A stretch of DNA of 32,604 bases from an uncultured Prevotella sp. (GCA_905234355.1 CAJOHP010000070.1:1-32604); one strand, 5' to 3'. Shown: positions 1-8,138, counted from the first letter of the stretch. Numbers and translations are program-made. The notes: generated by a model not told the origin, from the letters alone.

Positions 1-90
1 ATGAGCGTATGTGAGCCTTGATTTGTAACTTTTCGGGGCAATTTGTTCACATTTTTATCTCGACTGGCTTAAAATCTCGGAAATTTTATC

Positions 91-98
91 TAAATTTG
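91..98 (+). promoter_or_regulatory. -7 promoter element upstream of the NRPS-like gene
   Basis: TAAATTTG matches the Bacteroidetes -7 consensus TAnnTTTG and lies about 36 bp before the chosen ATG at 135. I see no good TTTG box 19-21 bp upstream, so this may be a weak promoter or an internal one in a longer operon that starts outside the window. Confidence 0.45.
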
Positions 99-134
99 CC
101 TGTAAAATTCACCTATACTGCTGATGATTATATT

Positions 135-3100
135 ATGGAAACTATTGTACAGAGCATAGTCAAGACTATTTTCAAATATCCTAAGCGGAAGGCTGTAGCC
201 GATGCGGAAGGCTGGTATTCCTATGAGCGCTTGGGGGCCATCACCGACCAAATGGCAGAAATCATCATCCGCCGTGCAGGGCAGCATGGCGTCGATCTTG
301 CCCAGCGTATCGAAAAAGGCCAAAGCGGTCTGCGTGTGGCTGTCATCATGCCTCGAACCAAGGACTTCCTTCTGGCTACCATCGGCATCATGAAGGCAGG
401 ATGCCCCTATGTACCCATAGATCCCGACTTCCCCATAGACCGTATCAACATCATCTTGAAAGACTGTCGAAGCTTCCAGATCGTCACCACCAAGGAGGTT
501 CTTAGTAAACTACGTGCCGACAAGGCATTCTCCTACACGGAGAAGGACATCATTCTGATGGAGAACGTGCTGGAGATGCCTCCCTCCAGGACGCACATGA
601 CGTACTATGACTACTCTATGCTGGCCAACGAAGGCCTGATTATCTATACGTCGGGCTCAACGGGGCAGCCCAAGGGCGTAGTCCACAAGATGAGTATCTT
701 TCCCCTGATGTCGGAGGTGGTGACACACTTCCATACGGTGACCTCAGAGACCTGCAGTGCCACGTTAGGGAACTTTTCGTTTCTGACTATCTTCATGGAT
801 ATCTATCTGCCGCTGACGCTGGGTGGCTTCGTGTATGTTGTAAACGATACGGAGCGCTTGGACATACGCCTGCTGCACGACGTGCTGGTAAGAAACCGAA
901 TAGAGTTTTGCTTCATGCCTACCAAACTGGGGCTGTCGATGATTGACGCATACGATGATCTGCCATTCAAGGCACTGATTGTGGCAGGTGAGAAACTGCT
1001 GAATCCGCCCGCTACGGACTTCAAGCTCATTGATACCTATGGCACCACCGAGATAGGTTCAGTCATCTGCCGGCTGGTGAACTCTGGGCAGGACAACGAC
1101 ACGCTGGGCACCACACTCGAGGGAATGACAGCCTACCTGCTGGACGAAGAGGGCCGGCAGATTACAGAGCCTGGCGTGACAGGTGAATTCTGCATCGTCA
1201 CCCCTTCGGCAGCCATAGGCTATAACAACCTTCCCGAACTGACTGCCGAGAAGTTTGTTGATTGTCCTTTCGCCCCCGGGCAACTCATGTTCAAGACAGG
1301 CGACCTGATGGCTTACAAGAAGGATGGTTCGCTGGCGTTCCACGGCCGCAAAGACTACATGGTCAAGCTGAACGGCTTCCGCATCGAACTGGGCGAGATA
1401 GAGAGCGTGCTCTCCAAGCACGAAAAGATGTTGGATGTCGCCTGTGTGATGAAGACTGCTGAGAGAGGCGACTACCTGTGCTTCTACTATACTACCAAGG
1501 ACGGCAAGCGCGTAGCAGAGGAAGAGCTGAAGAACTTTGCCGCCAAGAAGCTGGCGCACTATATGGTGCCGTCCATCTATGTACATCTGGATTCTATGCC
1601 CCGCAATGCCAACAGCAAGATAGACCGTCTGCACCTGCCTGAGCCTGTTGCCTGGTCGCAGGCAGAATACGTGGCTCCTGCCACACCAACGGAGGCGAAG
1701 TTGGAGGCTGTCTTCCGCGACCTGCTGGGCAAGGAGCGGCTGAGTGTCACCACGTCGCTGTATGCCCAAGGCCTGAACTCGATACTCGCCATGCAGGCGA
1801 TTGTTAAAATAGCAGAGTGCTTAGGCTTGGATTTGGACTACGAAACGGTTTTCAAGGAAGAGAATATCCGCAGCTTGGCGCGATTCATCGATAGAGACAA
1901 GGCTCGGCATAAAACATCATTCAGGGTCTATCCCAAAGCGAGGACCTATCCTGCCCTGAAAGGTATGTTAGGCTATATGAAGGCATACCAAAAAGGCTAC
2001 AGAACCAATGAAGTGAAATACATCATCCGCATTGAGGGTGTTAAACTGCCAGAAATGAAAAATGCCCTGCAGGCGGTGGCAAAGGCTCATCCCAGTGTGA
2101 AAGTCCGTGGTGCCATGGAGGGCAGGAAATTCATCATCGAGCGAGACGACGAGACACCAATGCCATACGAGACGCTGAAACTGGACTTTGAACCCGCTGG
2201 TGACTGGATAAACGTAAACTGCTCGAAAAAGGTACAGATAGTTGGTGGCTATCTGGTTCATTTCGTGCTCATAGAGACACCTTCCAACGGATACCTATAT
2301 TGTTTTGGCTCGCACGCGGCCCTTGATGCCAGTGCACTGCAACTTTTGATTCACGATTTCTGTCGTGTATTAGCTGGCGAAGAGTTGACACCAGAGAAAT
2401 ATACCATCTACGACTATGCCCTTGACGAGCAACGTTATTTCCGTTCCAAGGCTAAGAAAAAGGATGAAGACTACTATCTTGCGCTGACCAAGGGACTCCA
2501 GGAAAACGTGTTGCCATACGACAAACCTATTGATGGTAGTGACTGGTGCGAGGCAGTTTGTTCGGTCAAGTTCGACAAGGCGGCAATAGACCAATACTGT
2601 TTTAAACACCAGTTGTCGCAAAATTCTTTTTTCATTGCCGTCTTCATGCAAGCCTTTGCAAAGAAAGGAAAGTGGAAGGAAACGATGATCTCTTGTCTGC
2701 ACAGCAATAGAGGTAGTGCAGAACTTGCCAATGTGATGAATCTGACGATACGTAATTTCCCTATCGTTAGTCGTCGGCATGTCACGCTCCGCTCTTCTCG
2801 CTTCCACCAGCAGATGCAGCAAGAGATGCACGCCATACAAGACCAGGTGGTCAGGGCCATGAAGATGCACTTCTACGACTATTACAGCGTTTCCGGTCTC
2901 GGAAATAAGAGTCCTAATGAGTTATATAAGTGTACTTTCCTATATTATGTCGGCCTGAAAGACCTTCTGATGAATCCTGTGAAAGAAAGTAATCTTCTGG
3001 GACGTAAAGTGACATTCGTCAATCCTATGCCCGAGACGATTATAAAGCCAGCTAACGACATGCTTGCCGTAGGTGTTGAACTGAGTATTGACGGTACTTA

Positions 3101-3203
3101 TGAGTTCAAACTTCTATATAATTATAAAAATTACAAACTTGCCACGATAAAAACACTTGCCCGATACGTACAAGATTATATTGGCAAACTGCTCAACGAG
3201 TGA
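135..3203 (+). CDS. NRPS-like protein: adenylation, carrier and condensation-type domains
   Basis: The 1022-residue protein looks like a single nonribosomal peptide synthetase module in the order A-T-C. The A domain has core A3 (TSGSTGQPKG, about residue 172), A5 (DTYGTTE, about 300), A7 (KTGDL, about 387), A8 (KLNGFRIELGEIE, about 411) and A10 (NSKIDR, about 493). The carrier has its phosphopantetheine serine in GLNS at S549. The last 370 residues resemble a condensation or acyltransferase fold, with HAALDA at 727-732 in place of HHxxxDG: the catalytic His and the Asp are kept, the first His is Ser and the Gly is Ala. By family knowledge the A domain activates an acid as its AMP ester and loads it on the carrier; the last domain may transfer it to an acceptor. 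I chose the ATG at 135 because the A domain begins directly after it and a -7 element lies at 91; the frame stays open to 18. The gene is 24 nt before a MATE exporter. Substrate unknown. Confidence 0.85.
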   Translation: METIVQSIVKTIFKYPKRKAVADAEGWYSYERLGAITDQMAEIIIRRAGQHGVDLAQRIEKGQSGLRVAVIMPRTKDFLLATIGIMKAGCPYVPIDPDFPIDRINIILKDCRSFQIVTTKEVLSKLRADKAFSYTEKDIILMENVLEMPPSRTHMTYYDYSMLANEGLIIYTSGSTGQPKGVVHKMSIFPLMSEVVTHFHTVTSETCSATLGNFSFLTIFMDIYLPLTLGGFVYVVNDTERLDIRLLHDVLVRNRIEFCFMPTKLGLSMIDAYDDLPFKALIVAGEKLLNPPATDFKLIDTYGTTEIGSVICRLVNSGQDNDTLGTTLEGMTAYLLDEEGRQITEPGVTGEFCIVTPSAAIGYNNLPELTAEKFVDCPFAPGQLMFKTGDLMAYKKDGSLAFHGRKDYMVKLNGFRIELGEIESVLSKHEKMLDVACVMKTAERGDYLCFYYTTKDGKRVAEEELKNFAAKKLAHYMVPSIYVHLDSMPRNANSKIDRLHLPEPVAWSQAEYVAPATPTEAKLEAVFRDLLGKERLSVTTSLYAQGLNSILAMQAIVKIAECLGLDLDYETVFKEENIRSLARFIDRDKARHKTSFRVYPKARTYPALKGMLGYMKAYQKGYRTNEVKYIIRIEGVKLPEMKNALQAVAKAHPSVKVRGAMEGRKFIIERDDETPMPYETLKLDFEPAGDWINVNCSKKVQIVGGYLVHFVLIETPSNGYLYCFGSHAALDASALQLLIHDFCRVLAGEELTPEKYTIYDYALDEQRYFRSKAKKKDEDYYLALTKGLQENVLPYDKPIDGSDWCEAVCSVKFDKAAIDQYCFKHQLSQNSFFIAVFMQAFAKKGKWKETMISCLHSNRGSAELANVMNLTIRNFPIVSRRHVTLRSSRFHQQMQQEMHAIQDQVVRAMKMHFYDYYSVSGLGNKSPNELYKCTFLYYVGLKDLLMNPVKESNLLGRKVTFVNPMPETIIKPANDMLAVGVELSIDGTYEFKLLYNYKNYKLATIKTLARYVQDYIGKLLNE

Positions 3204-3227
3204 CGTTCAACATCTATTTTTCTGACT

Positions 3228-4991
3228 ATGATTCGCAAACCATATCTCATATCGCGAGCCATCAAGACTTATATTTTTGCTTCTATCCTGACGATGGCTA
3301 TCGGACAGTTCAATGCCCTTGTCGATAGCCTGCTGATGGGGCACTTGATAGGTCCGGAGGCTTTGTCGGCCATTATGCTGTCGGTTCCTGTCTTAAATTT
3401 AGCTACGATGGCCTATATCCTTTTGTCGTCTGGTGCGGCGATGATGGCTGGTAAGGCGATAGGTGCCCGCGACTACGAGAAGAGCTCCAGTATTTTTTCT
3501 GTAAGCATCATGTCGCTGCTAACCGTCGGAGTCATGATTTCCTTCGGATGCTGGCTGTGCTGTGGTGAGCTGACGGCGTTGGTATGTAAAGACGAAAGGC
3601 TGTATCCCTATGTGCTACAGTATTTAGGATGCGCTACGGGATTGTCGTTCATTACCATGATGCAGCAGGCGTTCTCACAGTTTACGGATGTCGATGGCAA
3701 ACCGAAAACAGTGACCAGGGCTATGGCTATATCCGTTTCGGTCAACATTGTGTTCAATATCTTTTTAGTTGCCGTCTGTAAGCTGGGAATCGCGGGTTCT
3801 GCTTTGGCTTCTGTTATTGGTAATATGGCAAGTATTGTGTTTTTAGTGCGCTGCATGAGCAGAAACAACAAATCCTATCACTTTAAGGTGCATGTCCCCA
3901 ATGCCATTGGAATCCTGGGAAGTAATGTGAAAAATGGTCTGGCTATGATGATGACGACGGTTCTAACGTCGGTCTGTATCATATACATGAACAGCATGGT
4001 AGTCCAATCCTTAGGAGCTAACGGCATGTTCGTCATGTCTATAACCGGTGGCTTGATGGGTATCTGTTCGCTGCTGACCACGGGAGCCTCGCAGGCGTTC
4101 ACTTCTGTTGGGGGCATGCTCTTTGGCCAGAATGACTTCCAAGGCATGCGCATGCTATTCAGCAAATGTGTTATGATTATTCTGCTGGCAGCACTCTTCA
4201 TGACGCTTGTCGGGCAGGTGTGGCCAGAGGGCTTCGCCATTCTATATGGTGCTAAGACTCCTGAACTCATCACGTTCTCCGGTCGTAGTCTGCGTATCAT
4301 AACCTTCATGTTTGTTCCCTTCATGCTCATGGTTATGATGCCTCCTGTCTATCAGCTGCTGGGATATATGAAGCTGGTGGGACTGATGTCCGTGTCCTTC
4401 TTTGTCATCTTGCTTCCTGCCATGAGCTTACTGAGCAAGAGCGATAATCCGGAAAACATCTGGTTTGCTTTCCCTTTGGCTGCGTGGGGTGGGGTGGTGT
4501 TATGTATGCCAGTACTCCTCTTTATTCATTGGCAGAAGCCAGACACGATGCCGCTGGCGCTGATTCCCAACCCCAGTCCGTATCATCGTATGCTTGATAT
4601 CTCCATACCTGCCAGCCAAGACAGTGTTAATAAAGCTATGGAAGAGGTTGTCCGGTTTGTCGAGAGCCTTGATGTCAATTCGAGGTTCTTGAAGAACAAT
4701 ATAGAACTATGTACGGAGGAGTTGCTGGAAAATATTGTCCAGCATTCTGGTATCTCGAGTTCACACTACATTGATTTGCGCATAACAGAGACTGATACCA
4801 GCATATTGGTGATGCTGAAAGACGATGGGCTGCAGTTTGATCCCACTATTCAGAATTGCTCCAGCACAAATCTGGGACTGATGCTTGCCCGTTCGTTTTC
4901 CAACAAGATGGAATACAAGTATATGTACAGTCTGAATATGACATTCATGGAATGGAATAAAGAAGACAGCAAGAATAAGTATGTTTTATAA
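3228..4991 (+). CDS. MATE-family exporter fused to a C-terminal RsbW-like ATPase domain
   Basis: The 587-residue protein has two parts. Residues 1 to about 440 form a polytopic MATE-type transporter: it begins with a conserved-looking GQFNALVDSLLMG stretch and has about twelve hydrophobic segments. By family such proteins export small organic molecules using Na+ or H+ gradients. Residues about 455-587 look like a GHKL/HATPase_c_2 domain of the SpoIIAB/RsbW anti-sigma type: an N-box CTEELLENIVQHSG near 495, a DDG motif near 533, and a late NLGLMLARS segment. MATE proteins normally stop at about 450 residues, so this is a fusion. It follows the NRPS-like gene by 24 nt in the same direction, which suggests export of its product. 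Whether the ATPase domain gates transport, is a kinase, or binds a partner cannot be told from the sequence. A 12-bp inverted repeat follows the stop codon. Confidence 0.85.
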   Translation: MIRKPYLISRAIKTYIFASILTMAIGQFNALVDSLLMGHLIGPEALSAIMLSVPVLNLATMAYILLSSGAAMMAGKAIGARDYEKSSSIFSVSIMSLLTVGVMISFGCWLCCGELTALVCKDERLYPYVLQYLGCATGLSFITMMQQAFSQFTDVDGKPKTVTRAMAISVSVNIVFNIFLVAVCKLGIAGSALASVIGNMASIVFLVRCMSRNNKSYHFKVHVPNAIGILGSNVKNGLAMMMTTVLTSVCIIYMNSMVVQSLGANGMFVMSITGGLMGICSLLTTGASQAFTSVGGMLFGQNDFQGMRMLFSKCVMIILLAALFMTLVGQVWPEGFAILYGAKTPELITFSGRSLRIITFMFVPFMLMVMMPPVYQLLGYMKLVGLMSVSFFVILLPAMSLLSKSDNPENIWFAFPLAAWGGVVLCMPVLLFIHWQKPDTMPLALIPNPSPYHRMLDISIPASQDSVNKAMEEVVRFVESLDVNSRFLKNNIELCTEELLENIVQHSGISSSHYIDLRITETDTSILVMLKDDGLQFDPTIQNCSSTNLGLMLARSFSNKMEYKYMYSLNMTFMEWNKEDSKNKYVL

Positions 4992-4995
4992 TTGA

Positions 4996-5050
4996 ACACG
5001 AAGACACGAAGATGAAGCCTTATATGTGTAGCCCTTTTGTGTCTTCGTGT
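4996..5050 (+). terminator. Inverted repeat after the MATE gene, possible terminator
   Basis: ACACGAAGACAC at 4996-5007 is perfectly complementary to GTGTCTTCGTGT at 5039-5050, with a 31-nt loop. It begins 5 nt after the exporter's stop codon. There is no strong T-run on the plus side, so it may be a weak terminator or just the end of a decayed element. Confidence 0.4.
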
Positions 5051-5052
5051 CT

Positions 5053-5226
5053 CATGGTCCACGAGAAGGAGCGGGTGCCGATCTTGAACGATACGGTCAG
5101 GGCACCAGCGTCGATGGTCTGAGGCACGATGATGCTCTCGTACTTGGCCGTGCTGCGCATGTTTGCATCGGTGGCAGGGGTGAATTCGCTCTGGCAGGCC
5201 AGGATGTCGGCAGCAACGGGGGAGGC
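5053..5226 (-). pseudogene. Fragment of a fimbrillin-family protein gene
   Basis: Read on the minus strand, one frame gives about 58 codons of convincing protein ending in YESIIVPQTIDAG, ALTVSFKIG and RSFSWTM. The VPQTI, beta-strand, SFSW pattern is what I know from Bacteroidales fimbrillin-like (Mfa/FimA-type) surface adhesins. There is no start codon or signal peptide, and the frame runs into the hairpin at 5050 and stops soon after. It is a stranded internal piece of a larger gene. Confidence 0.45.
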
Positions 5227-5260
5227 GGCAGGGGCTAGGATAGGCGGTTAGCGCATATGA

Positions 5261-5392
5261 GAGAATGGACTCATCAAGTGCAGGGACTACATCTTCAACT
5301 TCCTCGAGAACCCGGCGATACCGCCCGATAATAATGCAAGTGAAAGGGGAATCAGAAAGGTGAAGAACTCTGGCACCTTCCGTTCCCAATTT
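5261..5392 (+). pseudogene. C-terminal remnant of an IS66-family transposase
   Basis: In frame from 5261 the sequence reads RDYIFNFLENP, then PPDNNASERGIRKVK and SGTFRSQF. The DNN-x-x-ER-x-x-R-x-x-K motif followed by SGTFRS is typical of the C-terminal catalytic end of IS66-type DDE transposases. There is a stop directly upstream (5258-5260), no start, and similarity fades after FRSQF. A few residues appear missing between RKVK and SGTF compared with what I remember of full-length members. I saw no terminal inverted repeats, so it is a dead fragment. Confidence 0.7.
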
Positions 5393-5429
5393 TTTCGCCA
5401 CGAATTTCACCTGAATTTCACAAGGGACA

Positions 5430-5462
5430 AAGAAAAAGCGGCTACTTTTGGTGTAACCGCTT
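5430..5462 (-). terminator. Rho-independent terminator of the tRNA
   Basis: On the minus strand AAGCGGTTA and TAGCCGCTT form a stem of about 9 bp around a 9-nt loop, followed by a T-rich run. It starts 12 nt past the tRNA 3' end. Confidence 0.75.
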
Positions 5463-5473
5463 GATTTTCAGCG

Positions 5474-5547
5474 TGGACCAGCCAGGGCTTGAACCTGGGA
5501 CCTCCAGATTATGAGTCTGTTGCTCTAACCAACTGAGCTACAAGTCC
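5474..5547 (-). tRNA. tRNA-Met (anticodon CAT)
   Basis: The minus strand gives a 74-nt cloverleaf. The acceptor begins GGACTTG; the D arm contains AGCTCAGTTGGTTAGAGC; the anticodon loop is CTCATAA with anticodon CAT; the T arm is CCAGG-TTCAAGC-CCTGG; the end is CTGGTCC plus discriminator A. CCA is not encoded. The acceptor has one T-T mismatch and the anticodon stem a probable A-G pair at its outer end. The three G-C pairs typical of an initiator anticodon stem are absent, so it is probably elongator Met. A CAT tRNA modified to read isoleucine AUA codons cannot be excluded. Confidence 0.9.
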
Positions 5548-5573
5548 GATGCTTTATGGTCTGAAAGCGGATG

Positions 5574-5581
5574 CAAAGGTA
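5574..5581 (-). promoter_or_regulatory. -7 promoter element for the tRNA
   Basis: On the minus strand this reads TACCTTTG, a perfect TAnnTTTG match, 26 bp before the tRNA 5' end. The -33 box is not clear. Confidence 0.55.
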
Positions 5582-5699
5582 ATAAAAAAACGGCATTTAC
5601 TGCACATGATACCATGGATAATCACTTGTATTTAACTTTTTTTACCATCTGAGGCCGGAAAAAATGACTGCCGAGGGCGCTAAAATGCCAACTTCTTAG

Positions 5700-5707
5700 T
5701 AACTTTG
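5700..5707 (+). promoter_or_regulatory. -7-like element directly before ribF
   Basis: TAACTTTG matches TAnnTTTG and ends only 8 nt before the ribF ATG at 5716. If it is used, the mRNA would have almost no 5' leader. No TTTG box is visible 19-21 bp upstream. Confidence 0.4.
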
Positions 5708-5715
5708 CCGCCGTA

Positions 5716-6696
5716 ATGCTGCAACCCGAATCCCTCATCAGGCCCCACGACATGGCTTCACGCGGCTATGCTGCCACCATCGGTTTCTTCGACGGTGTGC
5801 ACCTGGGGCATCGCTTCTTGCTCGAAAAGCTGCGACACATCGCTGCCGAACAAGAGTTGGGGTCAATGGTCATCACCTTCGACCGCCATCCGCGACAGGT
5901 GGTCGACACCCAATGGCAGCCTGCACTGCTCACGACCACCGAGGAGAAGGCTCGCCTGCTGGCCGACGCATCGCTGGACCGTGTGGTGGTCATGCCGTTC
6001 ACCGAGCAGCTGGCGCGTCTCAGCGCCCACGACTTCATGGAGCGGGTGCTTGTCGGGCAGCTGGGGGTGAGGGTGCTGCTCACGGGCTACGACAACCGCT
6101 TCGGCCACCGGCGCGAGGAAGGCTTTGCCGACTATGTGGCCTATGGCCGCGAGCTGGGCATCGGCGTGGTGCAGGCGCCCTCGCTCAGCACGGCAGGCCT
6201 GTGCTACAGCTCGTCGATGGCGCGCCGCCGTCTGGCGGAGGGCGACGTGGCAGGTGCCGCCACTGTGTTGGGGCGCTGCTACACGCTGAGCGGCATGGTG
6301 GTCCATGGCCACGAGATAGGGCGCAGGCTGGGCTTCCCTACCGCCAATGTGCAACCCGACGACCCGCTGAAGCTCATCCCCCGCACCGGGGTCTATGCCG
6401 TCTGGGCGATGCTCCATGAGGGGCACGGGCGGCTGCCTCTTTCCTACGCGGCCGTGATGAACATTGGGCACCGGCCCACCTTCGCCGGCGACGGCCTCAC
6501 GCTTGAGGTCCATCTGCTCGACTTCGCCGGCGACCTCTACGGCCGCCGTCTCACCGTGGCCTTTGCGGCCCGTCTGCGCGACGAGCGACGCTTCGGCACC
6601 GCAGCCGACCTGGCGCGGCAGATGGATGCCGACGTCTGTAGCGCCCGAGAGCTGCTCGTCACCCCACCAACGAACCTAAACACCTTACTACTATGA
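5716..6696 (+). CDS. ribF: Bifunctional riboflavin kinase / FAD synthetase
   Basis: The protein phosphorylates riboflavin to FMN and adenylates FMN to FAD in the cytoplasm. The N-terminal FAD synthetase (nucleotidyltransferase) domain shows ATIGFFDGVHLGHR at residues 20-33. The C-terminal riboflavin kinase domain begins with GHEIGRRLGFPTANV near 198 and continues with VMNIGHRPTF and LEVHLLDFAGDLYGRRL. The length of 326 residues is normal for the family. I chose the ATG at 5716 because it gives the usual stretch of about 20 residues before the ATIGxFDGVH motif; the alternative Met13 would leave only seven. The stop overlaps the next gene by 4 nt (ATGA), so the two are probably translated together. 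Confidence 0.95.
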   Translation: MLQPESLIRPHDMASRGYAATIGFFDGVHLGHRFLLEKLRHIAAEQELGSMVITFDRHPRQVVDTQWQPALLTTTEEKARLLADASLDRVVVMPFTEQLARLSAHDFMERVLVGQLGVRVLLTGYDNRFGHRREEGFADYVAYGRELGIGVVQAPSLSTAGLCYSSSMARRRLAEGDVAGAATVLGRCYTLSGMVVHGHEIGRRLGFPTANVQPDDPLKLIPRTGVYAVWAMLHEGHGRLPLSYAAVMNIGHRPTFAGDGLTLEVHLLDFAGDLYGRRLTVAFAARLRDERRFGTAADLARQMDADVCSARELLVTPPTNLNTLLL

Positions 6697-7478
6697 TAGA
6701 AACCATCATCTACGTGCTTATCTTCACAGCGCTGCAGATTCTTCCGAGCGCTATTGTCCTTTGGGGCTGGAGCCTGACCGGCAGCGACGCCCTGACCACG
6801 ACCGACCTGCAGTTGGTGGGCATGATGCTCAGCGCAGTGCTCACGCTGCTCATCTTCATCGCGCTGAAGTGGGCCCGTCCCACGCGTGCCTACCTGCTGA
6901 GCCGCCCCTGGGTGGTGGTGGTGTGGAGTATGCTGGCCGCTCTCGGGTCGATAGTGCCGAGCACATGGCTGCAGGAGCAACTGCCTGAGCTGCCCAACGT
7001 GATAGCCCAGCAGATGGCGGGCATCCTGATGCACCGTGGCGGCTACTTCGTCGTGTGCATCCTTGCTCCGCTGGCCGAGGAGCTGGTGTTCCGCGGTGCC
7101 ATCCTCCGTGCTTTGCTTGCGTGGAAGCCCTCACGCGTGTGGGCTATGATAGCTGTGTCGGCTGTGCTGTTCAGCCTGGTGCATTTCAACCCTGCCCAGA
7201 TGCCGCATGCCTTCCTCATCGGCCTGCTGCTGGGATGGATGTATGTGCGCACGGGCAGCATCGTGCCTGGCATGACGTTTCACTGGGCCAACAACACGGC
7301 CGCCTATCTGCTCTACCGCAGCTATCCCGACCCGTCGCTGCACCTGGCCGACTACTTTGGCGGCGACCAGCGTGCCGTGGGTGCGGCGGTCATCTTCTCG
7401 CTCTTCATCCTCGTGCCCAGCATCTACCAGCTGCACCTGCACATGAAGCGTACGGGCAGTGACGACATCGCAAGCTGA
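6693..7478 (+). CDS. CPBP-family (CAAX protease-like) intramembrane metalloprotease
   Basis: The 261-residue polytopic membrane protein carries the CPBP/Abi signature: EELVFRG at about residues 129-135 (paired glutamates and arginine), FSLVHF near 160-165 and FHWANN near 197, which supply the expected His and Asn residues of the active site. By family such proteins cleave or process membrane or peptide substrates; the substrate here is unknown. It overlaps ribF by 4 nt and is followed by a strong terminator, so the two genes form a short operon. I see no functional reason for the pairing. Confidence 0.85.
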   Translation: MIETIIYVLIFTALQILPSAIVLWGWSLTGSDALTTTDLQLVGMMLSAVLTLLIFIALKWARPTRAYLLSRPWVVVVWSMLAALGSIVPSTWLQEQLPELPNVIAQQMAGILMHRGGYFVVCILAPLAEELVFRGAILRALLAWKPSRVWAMIAVSAVLFSLVHFNPAQMPHAFLIGLLLGWMYVRTGSIVPGMTFHWANNTAAYLLYRSYPDPSLHLADYFGGDQRAVGAAVIFSLFILVPSIYQLHLHMKRTGSDDIAS

Positions 7479-7508
7479 AAGACATTTCCCCTTGCACTCC
7501 CGAAGCTA

Positions 7509-7546
7509 AAAAAACGGCTGTCACCCGCATGGTGTCAGCCGTTTTT
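7509..7546. terminator. Strong bidirectional terminator
   Basis: AAAAACGGCTG pairs perfectly with CAGCCGTTTTT, with three more pairs (ACC/GGT) inside. A-runs and T-runs on both sides allow it to work for the CPBP gene on the plus strand and for the DUF4252 gene on the minus strand. Confidence 0.85.
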
Positions 7547-7601
7547 CTTCGTTAATGGTGGCGTTTGCGGTGCTTCGCAGCGTCGTGCGCCGATGGTTGT
7601 T

Positions 7602-8111
7602 TTAATCCTTAAATGACTTGTTATTATAGAGAAAGCATAGAAATTCCGTATCGATATCTCCTGTGAGGCATACCACGGTGAGCTGTCCGTCGGTCAGGTT
7701 TTCGCGTAGCATGATGAGCTCCACGATCTGCCCCTTTCGGTTTGTCCTGCTGTAGAAGGCTCCTCTGAGCTTGTCGCTTCTGAAGTCGTGCATGGCACGG
7801 AATCGTCGGGCGTTTTTCTTCAGGAGTTTCTCGGCGCGCTCGTAGTAGCCTTTGGGAGCGGAGACGATGCGCATGCTGCGCAGCTTCTGTATGGCCATGG
7901 CCATGTCGGCCTCGTGGCTGCTGTCGGCCCTTCCGGCCAGCTGCTCCATCATCTTTGGGCTGACGGTGACACAGGTGACCATCGTGTCGCCCTTGCACTG
8001 CGATACAAACTTCTCGGCGAAGTCTGGCGCGCGTTGTGCTGTGGCCGTCGCTACGGCGAGCATCAGCAGTGCTGCCAGGGAGCACAGTCGTGTCTTCAGG
8101 GTGTGTGTCAT
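7602..8111 (-). CDS. Secreted DUF4252-family protein
   Basis: The 169-residue protein begins with a Sec signal peptide of about 26 residues ending ATATAQ, so it is exported. The mature part, with ISAPKG-like, YYERAEKLLKKN, VELIMLRENLTDG and QLTVVCLTGDID segments, fits the DUF4252 family as I remember it. This family commonly lies beside ECF sigma factors in Bacteroidales. No biochemical function is established that I know of. It is the last gene of the sigma / anti-sigma cassette, 27 nt after the preceding stop. It could be an envelope-stress output or sensor, but that is inference. Confidence 0.75.
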   Translation of the reverse strand: MTHTLKTRLCSLAALLMLAVATATAQRAPDFAEKFVSQCKGDTMVTCVTVSPKMMEQLAGRADSSHEADMAMAIQKLRSMRIVSAPKGYYERAEKLLKKNARRFRAMHDFRSDKLRGAFYSRTNRKGQIVELIMLRENLTDGQLTVVCLTGDIDTEFLCFLYNNKSFKD

Positions 8112-8138
8112 CGTTGCCGTAGTTTTATCGTCGCCGTC

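Noticed and set aside
18-134. N-terminal extension of the NRPS-like gene
   Set aside because: The 39 extra residues show no domain and span the -7 element at 91-98; the A domain starts at the ATG at 135.
1-134. An upstream coding gene ending at the window edge
   Set aside because: All three plus-strand frames have stop codons within the first 21 bp, so no gene tail can be assigned.
1059-1769. 236-residue open frame on the minus strand
   Set aside because: It lies opposite the A domain of the NRPS-like gene, whose motifs are unmistakable; the antisense peptide has none.
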